The notes beneath the pieces were generated by a model. That model made no database searches, had not been told where the DNA came from, and was given only the letters and a program-made list of their open reading frames with translations. From positions 1-21,792 of the IMG/VR virus record IMGVR_UViG_3300020733_000087: 21,792 nucleotides of DNA. The stretch is one strand, 5' to 3'. Below are positions 1-8,034 of the stretch, piece after piece (the stretch's first letter is position 1; each line of letters begins with the position of its first letter). Made by a program: the position numbers and the translations under genes. Source of the DNA: a virus.

Positions 1-594
1 ACCACTTCCACTTGTTAATGTTCCGGTACCTACTAATTGAATAACTGCTGTACCTGTTGTAGTACAAGTTGTTCCATTAGCTACATGAAGATAAAAGGAT
101 GTTTTACAAAATATATTACCGCTATTTATAGTAATAGTTAATGCCCCAGTAGATGCTGAAGTTGATACAAGAGCGTTTACTGTCAAATCACCACTTAGTG
201 TAAAAGTAGAACTTGAACCATTACAATAAAATTGAAATGGCACGCCTATTATGTTTGCATTAGATGTTATAGTGGCAGTATGTGTCGATGCATCACCATA
301 ACAAGCTAAAGTACCTGTACCAGACCATAGTGTATTTACCCCGATAGTAATATTACCAGATACGTTTATACCTACAGTAGTTAATGTTATAGTATTAGTA
401 TACCCCGTAGTATTGAGTGTTTTACACACGCCTGCAGGAGTTGTGACAGGACAACTTGCAGAACTTGCATTTAATATAACATCATCAGTAGATGTAGGTA
501 TAACACCAGCAGAACTACCAGTAGCAGAAGTTGTGCTCCAACTAGTAGGACTATTCCAAGCTGTTCCTACGTTTCTAAAATATAAAGTGGCCAT
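1..594 (-). CDS. Beta-rich adhesin/fibre protein, 3' end beyond window
   Basis: The reading frame opens with ATG at 594 and stays open to base 1 (198 codons), so the C-terminus lies outside the window. The product begins MATLYFRNVG and has a motif with paired Trp residues (WNSPTSWS), a small Ser/Thr/Gly stretch, then PTSTDDVILN. That arrangement is typical of the first turn of beta-helix or G8-like domains in Bacteroidota surface adhesins. The rest is rich in Thr, Ser, Gly, Asn and short beta repeats (for example TITLTTVGINVSGNITIG), as expected for a parallel beta-helix. Five Cys are scattered through it. It starts 5 bases after the TAA of the 79-residue gene and is the last visible member of the fibre block. 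The role as a virion adhesin is inferred from composition and position. No catalytic motif is visible. Confidence 0.75.
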   Translation of the reverse strand, partial: MATLYFRNVGTAWNSPTSWSTTSATGSSAGVIPTSTDDVILNASSASCPVTTPAGVCKTLNTTGYTNTITLTTVGINVSGNITIGVNTLWSGTGTLACYGDASTHTATITSNANIIGVPFQFYCNGSSSTFTLSGDLTVNALVSTSASTGALTITINSGNIFCKTSFYLHVANGTTCTTTGTAVIQLVGTGTLTSGSG

Positions 595-598
595 TTAA

Positions 599-838
599 TT
601 ATACTGTTACTGTTTCCCCTACAGGTATTGTTGTAATTAAATTAGATACTGTTGTAATAGCATCTATTTTTGATTGTTCCGACAATAATCTGTTTTGTAC
701 ATTTTGGTTAATTTCTTCAACAGAACTTGGTCTGAAATGAATAATATCAATAGTTTCTACACCTGTTGATAAAGTGATTTCTACTGTTGTAGTAATTGTA
801 TCTTGTATTTGAGATACACTAAGTATTTTGTAAGTCAT
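599..838 (-). CDS. Small protein of the fibre block, function unknown
   Basis: A 79-residue protein. The first half looks like beta strands (TTTVEITLSTGVETIDIIHF). Then comes a predicted helix rich in Glu, Asn and Gln (SVEEINQNVQNRLLSEQSKID), and the C-terminus ends in short hydrophobic strands. The start codon overlaps the stop of the preceding 787-residue fibre gene in a TAATG junction, so translation is probably coupled. I do not recognise the family. Small proteins at this place in fibre operons can be fibre chaperones, trimerisation pieces or joints between fibre segments, but nothing here decides between these. Confidence 0.7.
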   Translation of the reverse strand: MTYKILSVSQIQDTITTTVEITLSTGVETIDIIHFRPSSVEEINQNVQNRLLSEQSKIDAITTVSNLITTIPVGETVTV

Positions 839-3201
839 TATGAATAAGATATTGAAAGTGTTATAGAAGTAAATGCTGTGCAGGAGTTTACTACAAACTC
901 TATTATGTCACCTTGAGCAAGTGAAGTAGATCCCCATCCTGTCAAGGTAGAATCAGTTGCTTTTTGGGAAGATGATATTGTAGGTAAATCAGTACCGGCA
1001 ATAGAAGTTGTTGTAGGAAATCCTGCATACGTTGATCTCTTTACATCAACTACTATTGAACCAGATGCCTGGTCACCAACCAATGTCCAGCTTGTTATTG
1101 TACCAGTTCTTGACATTCTCAAATAACCTTTTGAACCAGTTGATATAACCCCGCCTCCTCCACTTAAAGTAATTCCTAATGAACCACCACTACCTGTAGC
1201 AGATAATGTGTTACCTGACATACTAATACCGGTACCTAATGTTATTTCTTGTACAGGTGTAGTAGTTGATGAACTACCAAGTAATTTAGATGTTGCCGAT
1301 ACAGCTTGCATTTTAGCATAAGTAACAGCATTATTGGCTATAGCAAAACTGTGAGTACTTGTTGATGAAGTTATATTAAGATCAGTACTTGATAATGTTT
1401 GAGTTGCTGCAGTAAGACCATTAAGTGATGTTATAGCCGTAGTAAGATATGATACATTACTTGCTGCAGTTACTTGGCCTTTAGCATTAACTGTAACATT
1501 GTTATATGTACCAACATTACTATTAACTACTGGTAAAGACAATGACCAGGAGCCGGATGTAGTAATTGGAGATGTACCTGTAACAGTTATATCAGATGAA
1601 GTTAAACCTACAGAAGTTACTGTACCTGATGTAATATCAGATAACATTGCAAATGTACCTGATTTGTTTGGTAAGGTTTGTATCCAACTATTTGTAAGAG
1701 TAGTAGGTTGAATAGTTATATTATGAGTACCGTCACCTACTTGTATTATCCCATATGTACCTCCTCCACCATAAGATAGACCTGATAATGTTGCTCCATT
1801 ATAGCTTACAACAAAAGAGCTTTGAGTTTGCCAAGTAGCTGAGACTGGAGTAGTTAAACTATCTTGTATCTTAATAGTAGTAGTAGATATAGCTCCGGAT
1901 GTTAGTATCTGATCCAGAGTGGGTATTATTGGCGTTGACCATGCAGGAACTCCACTTACAACTGTCCATACTTGTCCATTAGAACCTATTCCTACTTTAG
2001 TAAATGATGTAGCGGTATTAGCATAAATCATATCACCAGTAGTATAGATACTTAAGCCTGTGCCACCTTTAATAGCAGATATAGAAGTGGCTCCCCATAC
2101 ACCTGTTGAGATATTACCAAGAGTAGTAATAGATGCTTGTCCTACATATGTAGAAGCTATGTCTATTACTGGGTTAGCTCCACCAGTAGATGTGATTCTA
2201 TTAGCTGTACCAGATACTGAGGCAACTGTGCCATATGAAGTAGAATCTAATGAGCCATCTCCTTTCACAAATTGTGAAGAAGATCCACTTATATATGATA
2301 TGACACCTGATGCGCTTGTCACTATACCAGTACCAGAAAGTGCAGATTGTTTAGCATTCCAAGTAGATGCAGAAGATATTCTTGAATCGGCTAGTGTACC
2401 AGTCCATGTCAAGGTATGAGTAGTACCAGTAGAAACAATAGTTACATTTGTATCATTTACAAATGTTTGAGTTGATCCTGTAAGACCATTTAAAGATGCT
2501 ATTGTACCTACTGACCATGATCTATCAGCAGATAAATCATAAGAAGTACCGTTTATAGTTATCTGTCTTGTAGTGGGAACAGCACCTATACCAGATGCTG
2601 TATAATTAGGAATATTTAAAGTATTGCTTACAAAAGTTGCATTACCTGAATTACCTGTTGTGGTAAGAGTTATTGCATTTTGTTTATTTGTAAAAATATT
2701 CCAATCACTAGCACTTAAATAACCATCTGTACTTGTTCCTGCTTGACTTATAGATATATTTGGGTTACTTCCACCTGTAGATGATAAAGGTGATGACACA
2801 GTAATAGATGAAATGCCCCCTCCTGTACCAGTTGATGCTGCAGTTATTCTACCTTGAGCATCAACAGTAATTGATGTATTTGTATAAGATCCTGCAGCCA
2901 CACCAGTATTAGGTAAGGATACAATTACATCACCTGTATTTGGTGAAACATTAATAGTACCATCTGATGCAACAGATGTAACAATACTACAATTTTGATT
3001 TGCTCCAGGTTCAGGTATCCATTTATTTAAAGCATCCATTACAACAATACCACCATAGGAATACAAATTCATTCCTGATCCTGTATTCTGATAACCGGCA
3101 ACATCTACATTATAAAAATCACCAGGGTTACCTACTCCATCTATTAAAAAGGGTAAGTTCAATTGGGCGTTCCATAATCCTTTAGATATTCCTGCACTCA
3201 T
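838..3201 (-). CDS. Modular tail fibre protein
   Basis: A 787-residue fibre. Residues about 8-62 form an N-terminal module of the kind GLWNAQLNLPFLIDGVGNPG found in many phage fibres. Repeats of the form G-x-Y-x-N-x-x-(I/V)-T-V-x-A-x-G occur near residues 102-122 and 563-581. An ISTGVWGATSISAIKGGTGL segment (363-382) followed by GQVWTVVSGVPAW (409-421) is classic tail-fibre shaft sequence. SLNGLT occurs twice (237, 592). From about 675 a C-terminal beta-sandwich head is preceded by a Gly-rich hinge; it has SWTLVGDQASGSIVVDV and later LPTISSSQKATDSTLTGW. The protein probably forms a trimeric fibre whose tip contacts the host surface. TAACCATG separates it from the preceding gene's stop. Only one Cys pair is visible, unlike the neighbours towards higher coordinates. 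Confidence 0.88.
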   Translation of the reverse strand: MSAGISKGLWNAQLNLPFLIDGVGNPGDFYNVDVAGYQNTGSGMNLYSYGGIVVMDALNKWIPEPGANQNCSIVTSVASDGTINVSPNTGDVIVSLPNTGVAAGSYTNTSITVDAQGRITAASTGTGGGISSITVSSPLSSTGGSNPNISISQAGTSTDGYLSASDWNIFTNKQNAITLTTTGNSGNATFVSNTLNIPNYTASGIGAVPTTRQITINGTSYDLSADRSWSVGTIASLNGLTGSTQTFVNDTNVTIVSTGTTHTLTWTGTLADSRISSASTWNAKQSALSGTGIVTSASGVISYISGSSSQFVKGDGSLDSTSYGTVASVSGTANRITSTGGANPVIDIASTYVGQASITTLGNISTGVWGATSISAIKGGTGLSIYTTGDMIYANTATSFTKVGIGSNGQVWTVVSGVPAWSTPIIPTLDQILTSGAISTTTIKIQDSLTTPVSATWQTQSSFVVSYNGATLSGLSYGGGGTYGIIQVGDGTHNITIQPTTLTNSWIQTLPNKSGTFAMLSDITSGTVTSVGLTSSDITVTGTSPITTSGSWSLSLPVVNSNVGTYNNVTVNAKGQVTAASNVSYLTTAITSLNGLTAATQTLSSTDLNITSSTSTHSFAIANNAVTYAKMQAVSATSKLLGSSSTTTPVQEITLGTGISMSGNTLSATGSGGSLGITLSGGGGVISTGSKGYLRMSRTGTITSWTLVGDQASGSIVVDVKRSTYAGFPTTTSIAGTDLPTISSSQKATDSTLTGWGSTSLAQGDIIEFVVNSCTAFTSITLSISYS

Positions 3202-3203
3202 GG

Positions 3204-5027
3204 TTATACTGTTATAGTACCTGATGTATAAGTTGAACTAGTTACATTTATGCCATTTACTAATGTTGTATAACTATATTTAACTGTATAGTTACCTGAA
3301 CTAACTGCTGCAAATTTAGCAACAGGATTTATTCCTGTACCATATACGGTCTGTACAGGAGATTGTCCAGAATATAAAGTATAAGTTATTGTATTTACAG
3401 TAGGCATTGGTGCCTGATTTACAGATATTACTCCAGAGTTTACACCATCTGTAATACTTTGCTGAGAGAATATTACAGACTCATATATATTACTAAGACT
3501 ATTACTTGATGTACAAATGGAAGTTATTTGGAACTGATAAACAGTATTGTTATTAAGACCAGTAACACTTGCACTATTAGTAGTAGAAGACTGCGGATTA
3601 GCAGATGTAATATTTGCATTTGTTATAAAATCAACATTACCTCTCTGTCTGTAGCCTACAATCTGTGATGTATTATTTGCACCATATGTCCAAGATAAAT
3701 TAAATGTAGATCCAGATATTGTAACAATAAGTGCAGTAGGTGGATAACATTGATTGCCATTACACTCAGAAACTAAAGTACAAAATAATGCAAGTAAATT
3801 TGGATCACTACTTATATACTTAAACATGTTTTGAACAAAAGAGTAAGGGTCACTTACATTTACTGCAAGTACAAGTTGAGAGTTATCAACGCTGGGAGAA
3901 GTGCTTACCGATAATCCCCAACCCCCGCCTCCATAAGATGTAATCTTATTCATTAAATATCCAGGAAAACTATCAGATGAGTTTACAGCAACTTGATTAG
4001 GAGTAGGCAATGTTGCAGATATCTGTATCTGTTCATTAGCTCCTGAATTAAGAGTATTGATAGTAATATTTGAACCTGCAGATACTTTACTACTTAAATA
4101 GCCTGGAGTAGTATCAGATGAACTATTAAGTACTTTAGTAACAAGACTTGAAGAAGGGTTAATAGCTAAGGTTTTACCTCCACAACTTGTACTTGTTACA
4201 AGTAATGAAGTATTTGTTGCACCTACTACAGTTGAATTTATAAGACCATCTACAGCATGTGCTAATTGCTGCACCCAATTTTGAAGACTTGTTTGAGTAG
4301 TTAAACAACTTGTAGTTATAGATGATGCGTTAAATGAAGGTAAAGTATTACATATGTAAGTTATAATAGAGCTAATTGTAGTCCCAACACTATCTGTACT
4401 TGTACCTGCAAGACAATTTGCAGAATTATCAAATGTACCTATTGCAGTTTGATATCCACTAAGTGATGTTGTAAGATTAGATAAATAAGCAATCAATGAG
4501 TTAAATGCGGTATTTATATTAGTAGGAGTAGATATAGACAATGTACTCCATGTACTACCTGGAGCATTCAAAAGTGCAAGTATGTTACCTACTCCTGTAT
4601 ACGTAGCAGTTAATACTTGGTTTCTTGTCATACCACTTGTGATAGAAATTGAACCTCCTCCACCAGTATAAGAATATGTCAAACCAGGAATTTGCAATGC
4701 TGTTATTGCATTACTTAATGTTGTCTGATTTGCAGGATAAGTAGTATTGATAAAAGTGTAAAGATCACTTTCTGTTTTACATACAATTTTACTTATACCC
4801 TCAGCAAAGTTTTGAGTATTAGTAGGATGAGATGTACCATCTGTTTGTGTAATACTGTAACCATAATACGGTCCAAGATTATAACCGCTATAATTTGGAG
4901 CAGGGTTCATTGTATTTACAGCAGTATTAATGTTCTGCAATATTGTTTGCAGGTTCATTCCCGGAGTTACATTAATATATGTAAGCGGTACGTTGGTATA
5001 AACTACCAGGGTGCTATCGTATGCCAT
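3204..5027 (-). CDS. Fibre/adhesin protein with a fibronectin type III domain
   Basis: A 607-residue protein. Helical, Thr/Ser/Asn-rich segments fill residues 1-290. A motif SSD-x-x-PGYL-x-x-K occurs twice (about 303-314 and 350-361); each copy is followed by a Gly-rich turn and a beta stretch, as in other Bacteroidota phage fibres. A fibronectin type III domain spans about 429-508: PPTALIVTISGSTFNLSW, then GYRQRG, and the NNTVYQFQITSIC strand. A second Ig-like C-terminal domain follows to residue 607. FN3 domains in phage virions generally help attachment. The start overlaps the stop of the cysteine-rich 169-residue gene as TAATG, and its own stop is 2 bases before the 787-residue fibre gene. 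Structural role is confident; the exact part of the tail is inferred. Confidence 0.85.
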   Translation of the reverse strand: MAYDSTLVVYTNVPLTYINVTPGMNLQTILQNINTAVNTMNPAPNYSGYNLGPYYGYSITQTDGTSHPTNTQNFAEGISKIVCKTESDLYTFINTTYPANQTTLSNAITALQIPGLTYSYTGGGGSISITSGMTRNQVLTATYTGVGNILALLNAPGSTWSTLSISTPTNINTAFNSLIAYLSNLTTSLSGYQTAIGTFDNSANCLAGTSTDSVGTTISSIITYICNTLPSFNASSITTSCLTTQTSLQNWVQQLAHAVDGLINSTVVGATNTSLLVTSTSCGGKTLAINPSSSLVTKVLNSSSDTTPGYLSSKVSAGSNITINTLNSGANEQIQISATLPTPNQVAVNSSDSFPGYLMNKITSYGGGGWGLSVSTSPSVDNSQLVLAVNVSDPYSFVQNMFKYISSDPNLLALFCTLVSECNGNQCYPPTALIVTISGSTFNLSWTYGANNTSQIVGYRQRGNVDFITNANITSANPQSSTTNSASVTGLNNNTVYQFQITSICTSSNSLSNIYESVIFSQQSITDGVNSGVISVNQAPMPTVNTITYTLYSGQSPVQTVYGTGINPVAKFAAVSSGNYTVKYSYTTLVNGINVTSSTYTSGTITV

Positions 5028-5536
5028 TATATAAAGTTTTTATTTCTAAGTTCAAAATCAATTATCGGATCAATATACTGTGGAGGTAAAAAAGAATCAA
5101 GACAACTTGGACCATTGTTATCTTGAGGTGTACAATTATAACATGCCTTTTTATTAAAGTCAAATTTAAAAACAATTGCTTGACCTTGAGTTCCGCAAGT
5201 AGGACAAGTATTTATAATTGCTGGAGGACAAACACAAGTAATACAAGGCACAGTTGGAACAGCAGGGTCAAGAGAACTCAATCCTACACATTTACCGGTA
5301 TATGAGCTATATGTGTATCCAGAAGGACAACATAAACAATTTACTGTACTACTGCCAGTAGGTATTGCAACTGCAGATACATTAGGAGTAATATTAACTA
5401 ATCTATTACATGCATTAATAACACCTGAACTAGTTGGATTACTAACATGACCTGTACCAATAATGGGTGAAGGGTCAGTATAATTACCTGACCCATCTAC
5501 ATATACAGAACCCGGAGGGCAACAAATAGTACTCAT
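5027..5536 (-). CDS. Cysteine-rich fibre-block protein
   Basis: A 169-residue protein with 15 cysteines (positions 5, 6, 43, 67, 69, 70, 83, 98, 101, 103, 111, 114, 132, 135, 145), about 9% of residues. The pattern includes CCPPG at the N-terminus, a CLCCPSGYTYSSYTGKC block, CITCVCPP, CPTC and CYNC. The CPSGYTY...GKC block resembles small EGF-like or disulfide-knotted modules in extracellular proteins, while the CxxC pairs could equally bind zinc. There is no signal peptide or membrane helix. The gene is joined to both neighbours by TAATG overlaps, one being the collar-domain fibre and the other the FN3 fibre, so it is probably made with them and may be a virion component. No family is recognised. 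Confidence 0.78.
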   Translation of the reverse strand: MSTICCPPGSVYVDGSGNYTDPSPIIGTGHVSNPTSSGVINACNRLVNITPNVSAVAIPTGSSTVNCLCCPSGYTYSSYTGKCVGLSSLDPAVPTVPCITCVCPPAIINTCPTCGTQGQAIVFKFDFNKKACYNCTPQDNNGPSCLDSFLPPQYIDPIIDFELRNKNFI

Positions 5537-6723
5537 TATGCTATTCTTTGAATGTATAACAATGCCGTTGAAGGCTGTCTGTTTTCATGTGACTGTTGGG
5601 CATTTGCTGCATTTGCACTTATTGTTATACCTGTATATACTTTACCGATATAAGCAGTTGTATTACCTACTGATCCATTTCCTGCAGCTCCTAAACCTGC
5701 ACTGCTTGATGCAGTCCATGAATTTATAGTACCAATGAAATTTATCTTTTGAGTAGTATTACCAGATGCAGCAGCTTCTGCATGAAAATAGAATGGATGA
5801 TCATGGCCTGGATCATTCACAGTAATTGCTGCAGCAGGTATACCTGACTGGTTAGAAAGCAATGTTACTGAAGCTTGTCCTACCAAAGCACCTAATGCAT
5901 AGTTGGCACCACTGGCATTTGAGGGTAATGTACTACCACCCATTACCCCTGCACCACAACCTACCGGTACCTGCTCCCTCATATCTACTGTACCATTGTT
6001 ACCATTACAGAGGGCAAAGCCACATACATCGGTAGTTGCAAGACCAAGCCCTGTTGAATCAAATTTATTTGTTGTAGGTCCAGCATAGGGCATAATTGCA
6101 CCTATAGGTACAAATCCTTTAAATGCTACTTGTGCACTTGCTCCTGCACCTGTCTTTACAAGTGTAGTAGTACCTTGACAGGTAGTAAGGGCATTCAGTA
6201 AGAAGTTTCCTATTTGCACCGGGAGCCCTGTTGTAAGATTGGTTACCTGTGTTGTCAAGGTGGCGACTTGTGTTTGCAGTGTGCAGAATTGAAGTATCAA
6301 CTGTTGAATGATCTGGTTGAGGGTTGGGTTAGTTGGGAGACCAGTCAAGCAACCTATATTGTAAGGACCATCAAGCAGTGCACTTACCTGAGACTGCAAA
6401 GTTTGTACATCTCCCCATATTGTACATATAGCTGTCTTGTAACATTCAAGTAAGCAAGGAAGATCTGTACAACCGTTATTACAACAAGTAATACAACTTG
6501 TAAAAGCTGTACATGTAGTAAGATCAATACTTGGTATTGATATTCCCACACCGGTAGCATAGTCAAGTATCTTTTGAAGAAGCACTGCCTCTACTTCATT
6601 TAACCTATCTCCTGTACAAATACCCAAGGCAGTTATAGTCGGGCCAGTATACACTATTCCTGTGTCTGGTGTCAGCGTTTCAAAGTAATTATTACTTACT
6701 GAATTATTACATGCACTTCCCAT
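5536..6723 (-). CDS. Tail-collar domain fibre protein with cysteine-rich N-terminus
   Basis: A 395-residue protein. Residues 203-394 match a phage tail collar domain: FVPIGAIMPYAG, the CGFALCNGNNGTVDMREQVPVG core, GHDHPF (306-311) and the terminal HENRQPSTALLYIQRI. In short-tail-fibre proteins these His residues can bind metal in the trimer, although that is family knowledge and not seen here. Before it lies a coiled-coil-like, Leu/Thr/Gln-rich stretch (about 105-175). The N-terminus is unusual: residues 71-100 hold eight Cys, including CITCCNNGC, with 16 Cys in all. It is the largest member of the cysteine-rich run. Start is three bases after the preceding TAA (TAATATG) and the stop forms TAATG with the next gene. 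Probably a fibre or fibre tip. Confidence 0.9.
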   Translation of the reverse strand: MGSACNNSVSNNYFETLTPDTGIVYTGPTITALGICTGDRLNEVEAVLLQKILDYATGVGISIPSIDLTTCTAFTSCITCCNNGCTDLPCLLECYKTAICTIWGDVQTLQSQVSALLDGPYNIGCLTGLPTNPTLNQIIQQLILQFCTLQTQVATLTTQVTNLTTGLPVQIGNFLLNALTTCQGTTTLVKTGAGASAQVAFKGFVPIGAIMPYAGPTTNKFDSTGLGLATTDVCGFALCNGNNGTVDMREQVPVGCGAGVMGGSTLPSNASGANYALGALVGQASVTLLSNQSGIPAAAITVNDPGHDHPFYFHAEAAASGNTTQKINFIGTINSWTASSSAGLGAAGNGSVGNTTAYIGKVYTGITISANAANAQQSHENRQPSTALLYIQRIA

Positions 6724-6724
6724 A

Positions 6725-6997
6725 TTAGCAAATTAGTTTTTGAACTTTTGAAATTATGTATATTGTATACTCATCATCCAGACAATTACATCCCATGAAT
6801 TTATCCATTAAGATCTCTCTGTACTCACATAGCCTGTCATACAAAGTAAAATCTACTTTGTTCTGATAACCATTTACATGATTAAGATACTGTGTACTTG
6901 CAAGATTAGCAATGGTTCTATCAATACCATCAAGCAAGTTATTGTACCCATCATTGTTCAGGTTAGTGTCGGTTAATGTTGGATTGATTAAGAACAT
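6725..6997 (-). CDS. Small fibre-block protein with four cysteines, unknown
   Basis: A 90-residue protein with an Asn-rich N-terminus and a mostly helical remainder. A CEYREILMDKFMGCNCL segment holds three of its four Cys (57, 70, 72) and the fourth is the last residue (90). No signal peptide or membrane segment is visible. The start codon lies inside the end of the 54-residue cysteine-rich gene, overlapping it by 35 bases in another frame. Small proteins with this RLCEYREIL...CNCL pattern appear next to fibre genes in Bacteroidota phages as I recall them, but I know no function. Likely a small structural or assembly protein of the fibre complex; this is inferred from position. Confidence 0.75.
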   Translation of the reverse strand: MFLINPTLTDTNLNNDGYNNLLDGIDRTIANLASTQYLNHVNGYQNKVDFTLYDRLCEYREILMDKFMGCNCLDDEYTIYIISKVQKLIC

Positions 6998-7127
6998 TTA
7001 CAGTTTTGTTTTGTTGTTGTTGACTTTTGTTTACATAACAAGTAGGGCACATTCCTTGTATCATCTGACATGCAGGAAGAATGACACTACAAGTTTGATT
7101 TACGCATTTTACTCTATTGCAAGCCAT
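6963..7127 (-). CDS. 54-residue cysteine-rich small protein
   Basis: An ATG at 7127 opens a 54-codon frame ending in TAA at 6963-6965. The product begins MACNRVKCVNQTC and has six Cys (3, 8, 13, 20, 27, 30), the last pair as CPTC, followed by a Gln/Asn-rich tail. It fills a stretch that otherwise would be a 140-base gap in a genome with almost no gaps. It starts 10 bases after the stop of the 190-residue gene and overlaps the next gene by 35 bases. The high cysteine content matches both neighbours, which supports a real gene. Possible roles are a metal-binding or disulfide-bonded virion peptide. No family is recognised, and short length keeps confidence moderate. Confidence 0.6.
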   Translation of the reverse strand: MACNRVKCVNQTCSVILPACQMIQGMCPTCYVNKSQQQQNKTVNVLNQSNINRH

Positions 7128-7137
7128 ATACTTTAGT

Positions 7138-7710
7138 TTAACAGTTAGTACATTGTTTCCATTTACTTCCCGGAAATTTGCAAGATAACTTATCCAGCAT
7201 CATGTCAGCTTTTTTATAGTACTCTCCAGAAAGCCTATAATTTCCTGCATTACACTCAGCAACACTTCCATCTATGTACAGTTTAATTGAACGGAGTTCG
7301 GTCATGTAATTTGCGTATGATGGATTGTGACAACCACATTCAAGATCTACCTTGAGGAAGGCATGTTGGTACTTACATTTGATTGTATCAATCTTAATAA
7401 ACTTTTTACTGATTATAGCATTGGGTTGAACATTTACTACAGTATATACTATTTCATATATACCATCTGGTAAAGGTGTACAACCTGAATCAGAACAGGT
7501 AACTCCAAGATCAACACACTTGTATACATTTACATTCAATGGACTAAATGGAACATTTACAGTTGGGTATCCTGGAGGAGTTATTTGTAGTGCAAGTTGG
7601 TTTGATGAAGGTATAGCACCGTAAGTACTTAAATCACTTATAGCAATAACCGAACTATCTCTTAAATCAATAAGAGCAAGTTCAAGATCTGGAAGTTGTT
7701 GTACTAACAT
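7138..7710 (-). CDS. Cysteine-rich structural-type protein, Ig-like N-terminal half
   Basis: A 190-residue protein in two parts. Residues about 10-110 look like an Ig-type beta domain (LQITPPGYPTVNVPF, and LPDGIYEIVYTVV at 80-92). The second half is helical: KYQHAFLKVDLECGC, then YMTELRSIKLYIDGS, then YYKKADMMLDKLSCKF. It has ten Cys (65, 72, 77, 112, 125, 127, 153, 177, 187, 190), and it ends in CTNC. I remember similar two-part proteins near fibre genes of Bacteroidota phages, but have no function for them. It is the first member of the cysteine-rich run and follows the lysis genes by 6 bases. Start ATG at 7710 is preceded by an A-rich leader with no Shine-Dalgarno. Virion role is inferred. 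Confidence 0.8.
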   Translation of the reverse strand: MLVQQLPDLELALIDLRDSSVIAISDLSTYGAIPSSNQLALQITPPGYPTVNVPFSPLNVNVYKCVDLGVTCSDSGCTPLPDGIYEIVYTVVNVQPNAIISKKFIKIDTIKCKYQHAFLKVDLECGCHNPSYANYMTELRSIKLYIDGSVAECNAGNYRLSGEYYKKADMMLDKLSCKFPGSKWKQCTNC

Positions 7711-7716
7711 TGTTTT

Positions 7717-8034
7717 TTATTTAATAGTAATTGGTGATGGGTCAAAACTTGGCTTATCTACAATAGCTCTTTGTGTCATCCAGCCATAGAAAAACTTCTT
7801 ATTAGCCGGTCTTTTCTGACAGATCTTAATATAGAACTTGGCTGCATTTATCTGCATTCTGGTCATATACAACTGATGCATCGTAGTATCCAGTTTACGC
7901 TTGTAGTAAGTACAACTATCTACTGGTTTTATTATTGACTGGGCCTTTGCAGGTGAAGTACAATACCACCACATCAATATTGTAATAATAATTTTTGCAA
8001 TTACTACTATAGCTATTTTTAATTTCTCTTTCAT
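7717..8034 (-). CDS. Exported lysis-cassette protein with a GH108 C-terminal-like motif
   Basis: A 105-residue protein. Residues 5-24 form a strongly hydrophobic helix after a Lys-rich start (MKEKLK), and SPAKA at 27-31 followed by QS is a fair signal-peptidase site, so the rest is probably periplasmic. There is no lipobox at Cys25. Residues 56-89 carry FYIKIC...RP-x4-FFYGW-x3-R, which closely follows the end of PG_binding_3, the peptidoglycan-binding domain at the C-terminus of GH108 lysozymes (Y-x-x-(I/L) ... P ... F-x-x-GW-x-x-R). The gene overlaps the end of the GH108 gene in ATGA, whose product lacks exactly this part. It sits where spanin genes often lie, so a spanin-like role is the alternative. 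The similarity is from memory of the family, not from a search. Confidence 0.72.
   Translation of the reverse strand: MKEKLKIAIVVIAKIIITILMWWYCTSPAKAQSIIKPVDSCTYYKRKLDTTMHQLYMTRMQINAAKFYIKICQKRPANKKFFYGWMTQRAIVDKPSFDPSPITIK

Noticed and set aside
413-598. Plus-strand open frame of 61 codons near the left edge
   Set aside because: The minus-strand adhesin frame covers it completely and continues to the window edge, so it is a shadow.
2060-2419. Plus-strand open frame of 119 codons inside the 787-residue fibre
   Set aside because: It is antisense to a repetitive Thr/Ser fibre gene, whose codons easily give long open frames on the other strand. No promoter or leader is visible.
1-3201. DNA-level tandem repeat array or diversity-generating variable region in the fibre genes
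   Set aside because: The repeats are at protein level (short Thr/Ser/Gly motifs) and not near-identical in DNA. No reverse transcriptase or template repeat is visible in this window.
6998-7137. Non-coding regulatory spacer in the cysteine-rich block
   Set aside because: On the minus strand it is almost filled by the 54-codon frame that starts at 7127, and no promoter or hairpin was evident.
8020-8033. Readthrough of the TGA at the end of the GH108 gene as a way to join it to the next protein
   Set aside because: Reading on in the same frame meets a TAA after three more codons, so recoding of TGA could not make a fusion. The next protein is in another frame with its own signal peptide.
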